Positions 13,911 to 19,639 of a stretch of DNA of 19,639 nucleotides are shown in pieces. The stretch is from DATADF01 sp046263155 (GTDB lineage: Bacteria; Actinomycetota; CADDZG01; WHSQ01). The position numbers were made by a program, and so were the translations under genes. The stretch covers positions 1 to 19,639 of the forward strand of contig JBHELF010000101.1 in NCBI GenBank assembly GCA_046263155.1, in the 5' to 3' direction. Each line of letters opens with the position of its first letter. Position 1 is the first letter of the stretch. Under the pieces are notes generated by a model. It was not told the origin of the DNA. It saw only the letters and a list, made by a program, of their open reading frames with translations, and searched no databases.

Positions 13911-14111
13911 TTAGACCGGGCGGACGTTCGACGCCTGCTTGCCCTTCGGGCCATCGGTGACCTCGAACTCAACCGCCTGCCCTTCCTGAAGGGACTTGTA
14001 ACCCTCAGTCTGTATCGCCGAGAAATGTACGAATACGTCCTCCCCGTCCGACTGTGAAATGAAGCCGTAGCCCTTCTCGTTGCTGAACCACTTAACGGTG
14101 CCTTCTGCCAC
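13911..14111 (-). CDS. Cold-shock domain protein (CspA family)
   Basis: Single-stranded nucleic-acid-binding OB-fold protein of 66 residues, an RNA chaperone. It begins MAEGTVKWFSNEKGYGFISQ, with RNP1 KGYGFI (13-18) and RNP2 VFVHF (26-30), and ends with GKQASNVRPV. Length and motifs are complete. The start is GTG 14111, preceded by a GGCAGGGAG purine stretch; no ATG is available. A leader of about 75 bases or more is likely. An extended -10-like TGC-TAACTT on the minus strand (14189-14184) is a weak promoter candidate. It is a monocistronic gene between hisG and the bidirectional terminator. Confidence 0.95.
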   Translation of the reverse strand: MAEGTVKWFSNEKGYGFISQSDGEDVFVHFSAIQTEGYKSLQEGQAVEFEVTDGPKGKQASNVRPV

Positions 14112-14264
14112 TACTCCCTGCCTTTCCTGCCCGGAGGCTGGGAACTCCTCGGCCCATGACCACCTCCGTGAACAACGGCACGAAAGTTAGCACAGGGAGC
14201 CTGCGCAACAAAGGCTTTGCATGTTCGAGACAAATAGGTCGCCGGATCGAGAGGTCGAAGTGGA

Positions 14265-15140
14265 TCAGTGAACGATCTTCGTAACGGGAAGCTCCACGAT
14301 GTCCTCCGCTCCCGCGCCCTTCAGTTTGGGGATGAGGAGATTGACTTGCGCTTTGGAGACGATGGTCTCGACCGCGAAGAAACCGCTCTCGGCAAGCGCC
14401 GACACGGTTGGAGCGCGCATCGCCGGCAGCAGTTCCACCACGGCGCTCAAATCCTTCTCGCGCACGTTGAGCTTCACGAGTACGCGGCCGCGCGCATCGA
14501 TCGCTCCTCGCAGCAAGATCGTCAACTCCTCGATCGCGCGCGCCTTTTCGGGATCCTCGTAGGCTGCGGGATTGGCGATCAGCTGGGTGCGCGACTCGAG
14601 AACCACGTCCAGGATCTCCATGCCGTGCCGTCTCAGGGTGGACCCCGTCTCGGTCAGGTCCACGATCGCATCGACGATCTCGGGGACCTTGGCCTCCGTC
14701 GCGCCGTAGGAGAGAAAGATCCGCACGGGAATACCGAGCTTCTCGAAGTACTCGCGCGTCAGATTCGGGAACTCCGTCGAGATACGTGAATCGGGCTTGA
14801 TCTCCTCGGGGCTGGACACTCCCGCGCCTGCCGGAACCGCCAGCACTACCCGGACCGGCAGGTCGGTCTGCTTCGAGTACTCGAGCGACGTGACTTTCAC
14901 GACCTCGGCCCCCGTCTCGGCGATCCAGTCCTCTCCGGTGACGCCGAGATCGAAGAATCCGTCCTCCACGTATGTCGGTATCTCCTGGGGGCGAAGGACC
15001 GCCACCGATTCAATCCGAGGATCCTTGATCGAGCCGCGGTACTCACGATCCGACCCGCGATAGACCTTCAGGTCGGCGGCCTCGAATAGCTCGAGCGTCG
15101 CGGCCTCGAGCGATCCTTTAGGAAGAACCAACTTCAACAT
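14265..15140 (-). CDS. hisG: ATP phosphoribosyltransferase, long form
   Basis: First enzyme of histidine biosynthesis, joining ATP and PRPP to phosphoribosyl-ATP. The 291-residue length is that of the long form, which carries its own regulatory domain and needs no HisZ. The catalytic region begins MLKLVLPKGSLEAATLELFEAA and contains the PRPP loop DAIVDLTETGSTLRRHGMEI (157-176). The C-terminal ACT-like HisG_C domain (about 217-290, LVKLNVREKDLSAVVELLPAMRAPTVSAL) is where histidine is expected to bind for feedback inhibition. ATG 15140 is preceded by GGAGA at a spacing of eight bases. It lies 59 bases after ribH on the same strand, with an inverted repeat in the gap. In Streptomyces, as I recall, hisE lies between ribH and hisG; here it is absent. 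No clear terminator is seen in the 153 bases between its stop and the cold-shock gene. Confidence 0.97.
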   Translation of the reverse strand: MLKLVLPKGSLEAATLELFEAADLKVYRGSDREYRGSIKDPRIESVAVLRPQEIPTYVEDGFFDLGVTGEDWIAETGAEVVKVTSLEYSKQTDLPVRVVLAVPAGAGVSSPEEIKPDSRISTEFPNLTREYFEKLGIPVRIFLSYGATEAKVPEIVDAIVDLTETGSTLRRHGMEILDVVLESRTQLIANPAAYEDPEKARAIEELTILLRGAIDARGRVLVKLNVREKDLSAVVELLPAMRAPTVSALAESGFFAVETIVSKAQVNLLIPKLKGAGAEDIVELPVTKIVH

Positions 15141-15152
15141 CTATTCATTCTC

Positions 15153-15180
15153 CATTAGCGAGGACTGATGATGGCTAATG
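15153..15180. repeat. Inverted repeat between ribH and hisG
   Basis: CATTAGC (15153-15159) and GCTAATG (15174-15180) are a perfect 7-bp inverted repeat with a 14-base centre, in the 59-base gap just upstream of the hisG Shine-Dalgarno. It could be an operator, an mRNA hairpin or a processing site separating rib from his expression. No U-tract follows, so it is not a normal terminator. Confidence 0.45.
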
Positions 15181-15199
15181 AAGCTGACTCGCGGCCAAT

Positions 15200-15739
15200 T
15201 TAGGACGGGGATGCGGGCTTGGGGAGCTGCGTGAAAAGGTCGGCCATCTCAAGCGCCGCGAGGGCCGCCTCGAACCCTTTGTTTCCCATCGCACCCCCGG
15301 CGCGTGCCTCGGCCTGCTCGACCGTGTCCGTGGTCAGCACTGCAAAGGTGAGCGGGATTCCCGTGGCACGGGCCGCCTCGCCGATGCCGCGCGCGGCCTC
15401 CGCGGAGATGAAGTCGAAGTGCGGCGTCTCTCCACGAATGACCGCCCCCACGCAGACGACGGCATCGAACTCGCGCGATGAGGCCACTCGGAGAGCCGCG
15501 GCCGGTAGCTCGAAGGCCCCGGGTACCCAGACCACCGCGATGTCCTCCTCGGATAGTCCGTGACGCGTTAGACAGTCCAGCGCGCCGTCGAGAAGCCGTC
15601 GGCCGATCGATTCGTTGAACCGACTGACGACGATCGCGATTCGGAGGTGACGGGCCTCGTAACCCCCGCGGTACTCACGCCCGATCGTCGGCGACGGACC
15701 CCCGGCTGTGATTGATTCCCGCGGAACGTCGCGGCTCAC
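15200..15739 (-). CDS. ribH: 6,7-dimethyl-8-ribityllumazine synthase
   Basis: Condenses 5-amino-6-ribitylamino-uracil with dihydroxybutanone phosphate to lumazine, the penultimate step of riboflavin synthesis. The protein usually forms an icosahedral or pentameric shell. The 179 residues include IAIVVSRFNESI (34-45), PGAFELP (73-79), GAVIRGETPHFDF (98-110) with catalytic His107, and GGAMGNKGFEAA (148-159) with Arg146 just before. The first 20 residues or so precede the normal start (REYRGGYEARHLRIAIV) and are an extension rich in Ser, Pro and Gly. The start is GTG 15739, overlapping the ribBA stop as GTGA. No better start codon exists between it and the conserved region. Confidence 0.97.
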   Translation of the reverse strand: MSRDVPRESITAGGPSPTIGREYRGGYEARHLRIAIVVSRFNESIGRRLLDGALDCLTRHGLSEEDIAVVWVPGAFELPAAALRVASSREFDAVVCVGAVIRGETPHFDFISAEAARGIGEAARATGIPLTFAVLTTDTVEQAEARAGGAMGNKGFEAALAALEMADLFTQLPKPASPS

Positions 15740-16974
15740 TGAGTCCCACCCTCTTCCGTCTCCAGCGTCTCGGCCAGGACGTCCAGCAGGTGTCCGAGCT
15801 TCTCGCGCTTCGTCTGCAGGTAACGAAGGTTCTCGGACGTCGGCGCCGTCTCGAGAGGAACGCGCTCCACGATCTCAAGGCCGTAGCCCTCGAGACCGGC
15901 GCGTTTAGTGGGGTTGTTGGTCAGCAGGCGCATCGTTGATATGCCGAGGTCGGCAAGAATCTGGGCCCCCACGCCGTAGTCGCGGGCATCGACGGAGAGC
16001 CCGAGCTCGACGTTGGCCTCGACGGTGTCCAGGCCCCCGTCCTGCAGGGCGTAGGCCTCGAGCTTGTGTCGAAGGCCGATCCCCCGCCCCTCATGGCCTC
16101 GGATGTAAACGACCACACCCTCGCCCTCGTCCTCGATCTTTTGCATGGCTTCCCTCAACTGCAGACCACAATCGCAGCGGACACTTCCCAGCACATCGCC
16201 CGTGAAGCACTCCGAGTGCACGCGCACGAGCACGTTCGGCTGGCCCGAAGGTTCCCCCTTCACCAGCGCAACGTGGGTACGTCCGTCGAACGACTCGAAC
16301 GCAATGGCTGTGAAGCCTCCGAAGGCCGTCGGGATACGCGCCTCGGTAAGACGTCGAATCAGTTTCTCGCTGCGTCTCCGATAGGCGATGAGATCCGCGA
16401 TAGAGATGATCTTCAGCTCGTGGGCCTCCGCGAACCGCTCGAGATCCGGCATGCGCGCCATCGAGCCGTCCTCGTTCACGACTTCGCAGAGGACGCCGGC
16501 CGGATACAGACCTGCGAACCGGGCGAGATCGACGGAAGCCTCGGTGTGGCCGGCGCGGCGGAGAACGCCTCCCTCCACGTAACGCAGGGGAAAGATGTGT
16601 CCGGGTCGGGCCAGGTCTCGTGGCTTTGTGTCTGCGTCGACGAGGGCCCGGATCGTCGCGGCTCTGTCGGCGGCCGAGATGCCCGTGGTCACACCGGCGC
16701 GCGCGTCGACGCTAATGGTGAAGGCCGTCCCCATCGAGTCCGAAGTCTCCGGTGCCATCAGCGGAAGGTTGAGCTCGGATAGGCGCTCCGCGAGCATCGG
16801 GACGCAGATGATGCCCGAGCAATGCCGCACCATGAAATTGATGTGATCCTTTGTGACCTTCTCGGCGGCGAAGATCAGATCGCCCTCGTTCTCGCGGTCC
16901 TCGTCGTCAACGACGATGACCATCCGGCCGGCACGGATGTCTTCGACCGCGGCTTCGACCGACGCTAGCGGCAT
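15736..16974 (-). CDS. ribBA: Bifunctional DHBP synthase / GTP cyclohydrolase II
   Basis: Supplies both branches of riboflavin synthesis: 3,4-dihydroxy-2-butanone 4-phosphate from ribulose 5-phosphate, and diaminohydroxy-ribosylaminopyrimidinone phosphate from GTP. In 412 residues, the RibB half (about 1-200) shows VVDDEDRENEGDLIFAA (21-37, metal ligands in E28/E30) and HTEASVDL (143-150). The RibA half (about 205-400) shows the zinc site SECFTGDVLGSVRCDCGLQL (254-273, Cys256, 267, 269), IRGHEGRGIGLRHK (291-304) and TNNPTKRAGLEGYGLEI (352-368). Both active sites look intact. ATG 16974 is two bases after the ribE stop; the stop overlaps ribH as GTGA. The ribulose 5-phosphate substrate is one side of the reaction of the neighbouring rpe product. 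Confidence 0.98.
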   Translation of the reverse strand: MPLASVEAAVEDIRAGRMVIVVDDEDRENEGDLIFAAEKVTKDHINFMVRHCSGIICVPMLAERLSELNLPLMAPETSDSMGTAFTISVDARAGVTTGISAADRAATIRALVDADTKPRDLARPGHIFPLRYVEGGVLRRAGHTEASVDLARFAGLYPAGVLCEVVNEDGSMARMPDLERFAEAHELKIISIADLIAYRRRSEKLIRRLTEARIPTAFGGFTAIAFESFDGRTHVALVKGEPSGQPNVLVRVHSECFTGDVLGSVRCDCGLQLREAMQKIEDEGEGVVVYIRGHEGRGIGLRHKLEAYALQDGGLDTVEANVELGLSVDARDYGVGAQILADLGISTMRLLTNNPTKRAGLEGYGLEIVERVPLETAPTSENLRYLQTKREKLGHLLDVLAETLETEEGGTQ

Positions 16975-16976
16975 GC

Positions 16977-17621
16977 TCAGCTCCTTCTTCTCGCGAAGAG
17001 CCGCCCCCGCGCGGCGGCTGCGGCTTCAGGTTCGGATGCAGGGACGAGGGACGCGACATATTTGGCGAGCAGGTCGACCTCGACGTTGACTTCGTCGTCG
17101 ACCTCGAGCCGACCGAGATTGGTCTCGGACAGGGTGTGCGGGATCAGCGCGACTTGAAAGGTCACACTGCCGACCTCGACAACCGTAAGAGAGACGCCGT
17201 CCAGCGCGACCGAACCCTTGGACACGATGTAGCGCAGCAGCCCTTCATCGACCTCGACCCAAATGCGCGTCCCGCCCCTGGAGGCTTCGAGTCGCCGGAT
17301 TCGCCCCTTCCCATCGACGTGGCCCTGCACGAAGTGGCCCCCCAGGCGGTCCACGGGACGCAGCGGAAGCTCGAGATTCACAGCCGCACCTTTGCGAAGT
17401 GAGCCCAGCGTCGAGCGCGCCAGGGTCTCGTCCACGACCTCGACCGCGAAGCGGCGACGGCCGGATTCGACGACGGTAAGGCACACTCCGTTGATCGCCA
17501 CCGAATCCCCACGATTCAGCCGGCCGGAGGAATCGGGAGCCTTGATCTCGAGCCGCATTGGAGCGCGGCCGTCGGCGACCTGCGTCACGCGGCCCTGTTC
17601 GGTCACGATCCCCGTGAACAT
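16977..17621 (-). CDS. ribE: Riboflavin synthase alpha chain
   Basis: Dismutates two lumazine molecules into riboflavin and the pyrimidine precursor. The 214 residues form two homologous lumazine-binding beta-barrel repeats. Repeat 1 starts MFTGIVTEQGRV and includes GDSVAINGVCLTVV (38-51). Repeat 2 starts near GGHFVQGHVDGKGRI (94-108) and includes GSVALDGVSLTVVEV (136-150). The C-terminus has an Ala/Arg-rich tail (about 195-214) beyond the usual trimerisation helix. ATG 17621 shares one base with the ribD stop (TGATG), so it is translationally coupled. In many databases this gene is called ribE or ribC; the naming is not uniform. Confidence 0.97.
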   Translation of the reverse strand: MFTGIVTEQGRVTQVADGRAPMRLEIKAPDSSGRLNRGDSVAINGVCLTVVESGRRRFAVEVVDETLARSTLGSLRKGAAVNLELPLRPVDRLGGHFVQGHVDGKGRIRRLEASRGGTRIWVEVDEGLLRYIVSKGSVALDGVSLTVVEVGSVTFQVALIPHTLSETNLGRLEVDDEVNVEVDLLAKYVASLVPASEPEAAAAARGRLFARRRS

Positions 17622-18682
17622 CAGACCGGCTCCAGTGTGACAAGCACGTCGTTGCCCGCGCGGTCAACCGACAGCGTTCGCCACTCCCGAGGCCGATCTG
17701 TAACCGCCGGACCAACAAAGCTCGGCCCGCCCGGTCCGACCAGAAGGGGCGCGTAGTGAAGCTCCAATCTGTTTACCAAGCTCCCGTTCAGAAGCGACTC
17801 GGCAAGCCCCGCTCCCCCCTCGCAGTAGACCTCGAGCACGCCACGCGCCCCCAAGGTCGTCAGCAGCTCCTCGAGGTCGACGCCTTCACTACGGCGGCCC
17901 AGCACCACTACCTCGGCGCCCGCTTCCTTCCACCCGATAAGCGCCTCGTGCGGCGCGCGCTCGGTCGTCGCGACGAGGGTCTCGGCCTCCCCCCCGAAGG
18001 CCGCGGCAGACGGCGGCGTACGGCCGCTCGAATCCACCACGATGCGCAGGGGCTGCCGCATGGCATCCACATCTCTCGCCGTGAGCAGTGGATCGTCTGC
18101 GGCGATGGTTCCGGCCCCGACCATCACGGCGTCGGCGGCGGCGCGTCTCTCATGGACGATCCGACGGGCCGCCGGTCCCGTCAGCCACGTCCGGTCGGGC
18201 TCGCTCAAGCGTCCGTCGAGGGTGAGAGCAAGTTTGAGAACCAGGAACGAGCGACCCGTCATTCGGTGATGGAGATAGGGAGCGTTCAACCGCCGAGCCT
18301 GCTCGGCGAGCACGCCTACCGTGACGACGACGCCGTGCTCTTCTAGATAGGCAAGGCCCCGTCCTCGCACGCGTGCATCCGGATCTTCGAGGGCGGCGAC
18401 CACGCGGCTGATTCCCGACGCGACCAATGTAGGCACGCACGGGGGCGTGCGGCCCTCATGAGTGCAGGGCTCGAGATTCACGTAGCAGGTCGCGCCGGTC
18501 GGGTCGGTGCCGTTCAAGGCGACGATCTCGGCGTGGTCGGTTGCCGGCCCTCGATGGATCCCCCGGGAAAGCACCGTCCCGTCCTTGACGATGACGGCGC
18601 CCACCTTCGGATTCGGAGAGGAGAACGGCGCGCTCGCGGCGAGATCGAGGGCCATCTGCATGTAGCGCTCGTCGTCACTCAC
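17621..18682 (-). CDS. ribD: Riboflavin biosynthesis deaminase/reductase
   Basis: Bifunctional enzyme carrying out deamination and ribosyl-chain reduction of the pyrimidine intermediate. The 353-residue protein has an N-terminal cytidine-deaminase-like domain (about 1-145) with the zinc site HAE (50-52) and PCTHEGRTPPC (72-82, Cys73 and Cys82). It also has a C-terminal RibD_C reductase domain (about 146-353) with LKLALTLDGRLS, AADAVMVGAGTIAADDPLLTAR and EGGAGLAESLL. The start is GTG 18682, five bases after a GAGGAG Shine-Dalgarno. An ATG two bases upstream is in another frame. It is the first gene of ribD-ribE-ribBA-ribH and lies directly under an FMN riboswitch. Confidence 0.97.
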   Translation of the reverse strand: MSDDERYMQMALDLAASAPFSSPNPKVGAVIVKDGTVLSRGIHRGPATDHAEIVALNGTDPTGATCYVNLEPCTHEGRTPPCVPTLVASGISRVVAALEDPDARVRGRGLAYLEEHGVVVTVGVLAEQARRLNAPYLHHRMTGRSFLVLKLALTLDGRLSEPDRTWLTGPAARRIVHERRAAADAVMVGAGTIAADDPLLTARDVDAMRQPLRIVVDSSGRTPPSAAAFGGEAETLVATTERAPHEALIGWKEAGAEVVVLGRRSEGVDLEELLTTLGARGVLEVYCEGGAGLAESLLNGSLVNRLELHYAPLLVGPGGPSFVGPAVTDRPREWRTLSVDRAGNDVLVTLEPV

Positions 18683-18686
18683 ATCC

Positions 18687-18733
18687 GCTCCTCGCAGCCG
18701 GCGCGTCTCACGAGCCGTCGGGGAACGAGAAGC
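18687..18733 (-). promoter_or_regulatory. Predicted Shine-Dalgarno sequestering helix of ribD
   Basis: On the minus strand GCTTCTCG (18733-18726) can pair over 8 bp (one G.U) with CGAGGAGC (18694-18687), which contains the ribD Shine-Dalgarno. The same CTTCTC can also pair with the GAGGAG of the riboswitch P1 3' strand (18772-18766 region), so the two pairings exclude each other. With FMN bound, P1 forms and the Shine-Dalgarno would be hidden; without FMN it would be free. There is no U-tract, so control is probably translational. The pairing was worked out by eye, not by folding software. Confidence 0.6.
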
Positions 18734-18765
18734 AGCGAACGACCGCGCGGCGCGAGGCCGTCGCC

Positions 18766-18910
18766 CCTCCTCCCATCCGGACTGCGGCCTGTGAAGGCCT
18801 ACACCGTCGGCGCCGGAGTTCCACCGGTCTCAACCGCACACGGGTCTCTGGCCGTGAGCGGGTCGCGGGCTCTAACCGCCGGTCGGGAATCTCACCCTGC
18901 CCCGAAGAGG
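18766..18910 (-). promoter_or_regulatory. FMN riboswitch (RFN element)
   Basis: The minus strand contains the conserved RFN core in order: CGGGGCAGGGTGAGATTCCC, GACCGGCGGT, AGCCCGCGA, GGTGGAACTCCGGCGCCGAC with GGT following, and CAGTCCGGATGGGAG. P1 is formed by CCTCTTC (18910-18904) and GAGGAGG (18772-18766). It binds FMN and switches off the riboflavin genes downstream. It lies 48 bases after the rpe stop and 83 bases before ribD. No convincing promoter pair is seen in the 48 bases before it, so transcription may come through from rpe. Confidence 0.96.
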
Positions 18911-18957
18911 CTCAGCGATAAGCGTAAACCACCACGTCAGCAAAGCGAGCAGGGCCC

Positions 18958-19639
18958 CTAAGACGGTAGATCGCTTTCCAGAGCGTCGAGCTTGGCCCGC
19001 ATGGCGCCCGCGGCGGCGGCCGGGTCGACGCCGTCGAAGATCGCGCTGCCGGCCACGATGATCCTTCCGCCCGCGTCTACGACCGTGGCGACGTTGCCCA
19101 GTTTGACGCCGCCGTCCACCTCGATGGCGGCGTTCGAATTCGATCGCTCCACCAGAGCGGTCGCCTCCGAGATCTTCGGCACGACCTCGTCCAGAAAGCT
19201 CTGGCCGCCGAAGCCCGGTCGCACCGTCATCATCAGCACTACGTCGAGCCTGTCGACATGCCGCGCTACCGGCTCGAGCCCTCGGTCGGGATGCACGGCG
19301 AGACCGGCGCCGGCGCCGCGCGACCGGATCAAATCGATAACGGCCTCCGGGTTGTCGGTCACCTCCGGATGAAACGAGATGCGGCTCGCCCCCGCGTCGA
19401 TGAACTGAGGCGCGTACGAGGCGGGGTCGGTGATCATCAGATGGACGTGAAGGGGTAGGTCGCAGGCTTTGTGGATCGCGGCGACAGTGTCGGGCCCGAA
19501 GGTGAGGTTCGGGACATAGTGCCCGTCCATGACGTCGAGGTGCAGCCAATCGACGTGAGGCTCAACCGTGCGGATCTCCTCGCCGAGACGAGCGAAGTCC
19601 GCCGTCAGGATCGAGGGCGCCAGCAGCAGTCGTCGGGCG
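18958..19639 (-). CDS. rpe: Ribulose-phosphate 3-epimerase (5' end outside window)
   Basis: Interconverts ribulose 5-phosphate and xylulose 5-phosphate in the pentose phosphate pathway. The reading frame is open to the window edge and gives LLLAPSILTADFARLGEEIR, then WLHLDVMDGHYVPNLTFGPDTV, the metal-site segment LPLHVHLMI, VLMMTVRPGFGGQSFLDEV, AAIEVDGGVKLGN and VAGSAIFDG. These are the epimerase TIM-barrel signatures in order. About 226 residues are present, so only a few N-terminal residues are missing; the ATG at 19530 is internal and is not the start. It lies on the same strand as ribD, in the rpe-ribD order known from Mycobacterium. Its product and substrate include the RibB substrate ribulose 5-phosphate. 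Confidence 0.96.
   Translation of the reverse strand, partial: ARRLLLAPSILTADFARLGEEIRTVEPHVDWLHLDVMDGHYVPNLTFGPDTVAAIHKACDLPLHVHLMITDPASYAPQFIDAGASRISFHPEVTDNPEAVIDLIRSRGAGAGLAVHPDRGLEPVARHVDRLDVVLMMTVRPGFGGQSFLDEVVPKISEATALVERSNSNAAIEVDGGVKLGNVATVVDAGGRIIVAGSAIFDGVDPAAAAGAMRAKLDALESDLPS

Noticed and set aside
14112..14264. Small gene or RNA between hisG and the cold-shock gene
   Set aside because: The 153 bases contain no credible reading frame with a start site and no hairpin with a T-tract; they are taken as the cold-shock promoter and leader.
18911..18957. Promoter for the riboflavin operon (TTGCTG, 17 bases, TATCGC)
   Set aside because: Each hexamer matches only about three of six consensus bases, so it is not supported; read-through from rpe is as likely.

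Overview
This 19.6-kb window is a chromosomal housekeeping segment of a GC-rich bacterium, most likely a member of the Actinomycetota. Three things point that way. The 16S rRNA ends in the form of the universal 926R site and neighbouring bases usual in actinobacteria. The gene orders infC-rpmI-rplT-(RNA methyltransferase)-pheS-pheT-arg and rpe-ribD-ribE-ribBA-ribH-hisG are ones I recall from Mycobacterium and Streptomyces. A DUF1844 gene stands divergent from infC. GTG, TTG and other unusual starts are common. There is no sign of a phage, transposon, CRISPR array or foreign island.

Layout. 1-916 (-) is the 5' part of a 16S rRNA gene cut by the window edge. 917-1489 is its leader, with a boxA-like antitermination element, small hairpins and a strong intrinsic terminator that also lies downstream of tyrS. 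tyrS (-) follows. It is divergent from a class A penicillin-binding protein with two PASTA repeats (+) and a VOC/glyoxalase-like protein coupled to it (+). These converge on a long minus-strand translation operon, read in the order infC, rpmI, rplT, SpoU/TrmH-type methyltransferase, a 78-residue HisKA-only protein, pheS, pheT, argF and a 3-methyladenine DNA glycosylase. From rplT to argF every junction overlaps by 4 or 8 bases, so translation is probably coupled throughout. infC appears to start at ATC behind a good Shine-Dalgarno, and its leader carries a 13-bp terminator hairpin that looks like an attenuator.

A DUF1844 protein (+) diverges from infC across an almost symmetrical -10 region. 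It ends at a bidirectional terminator shared with a cold-shock protein gene (-). Further right, all on the minus strand, are hisG, ribH, ribBA, ribE and ribD, an FMN riboswitch, and rpe truncated by the window edge. The riboswitch feeds a complete riboflavin operon and ends in what looks like a mutually exclusive Shine-Dalgarno sequestering helix, giving FMN feedback on ribD translation.

The points most worth a second look are regulatory or small-protein features rather than a new gene cluster: the stand-alone HisKA protein inside the translation operon, the ATC start and attenuator of infC, the CTG start of the methyltransferase, the riboswitch expression platform, and a TyrRS whose HIGH and KMSKS signatures are both altered.
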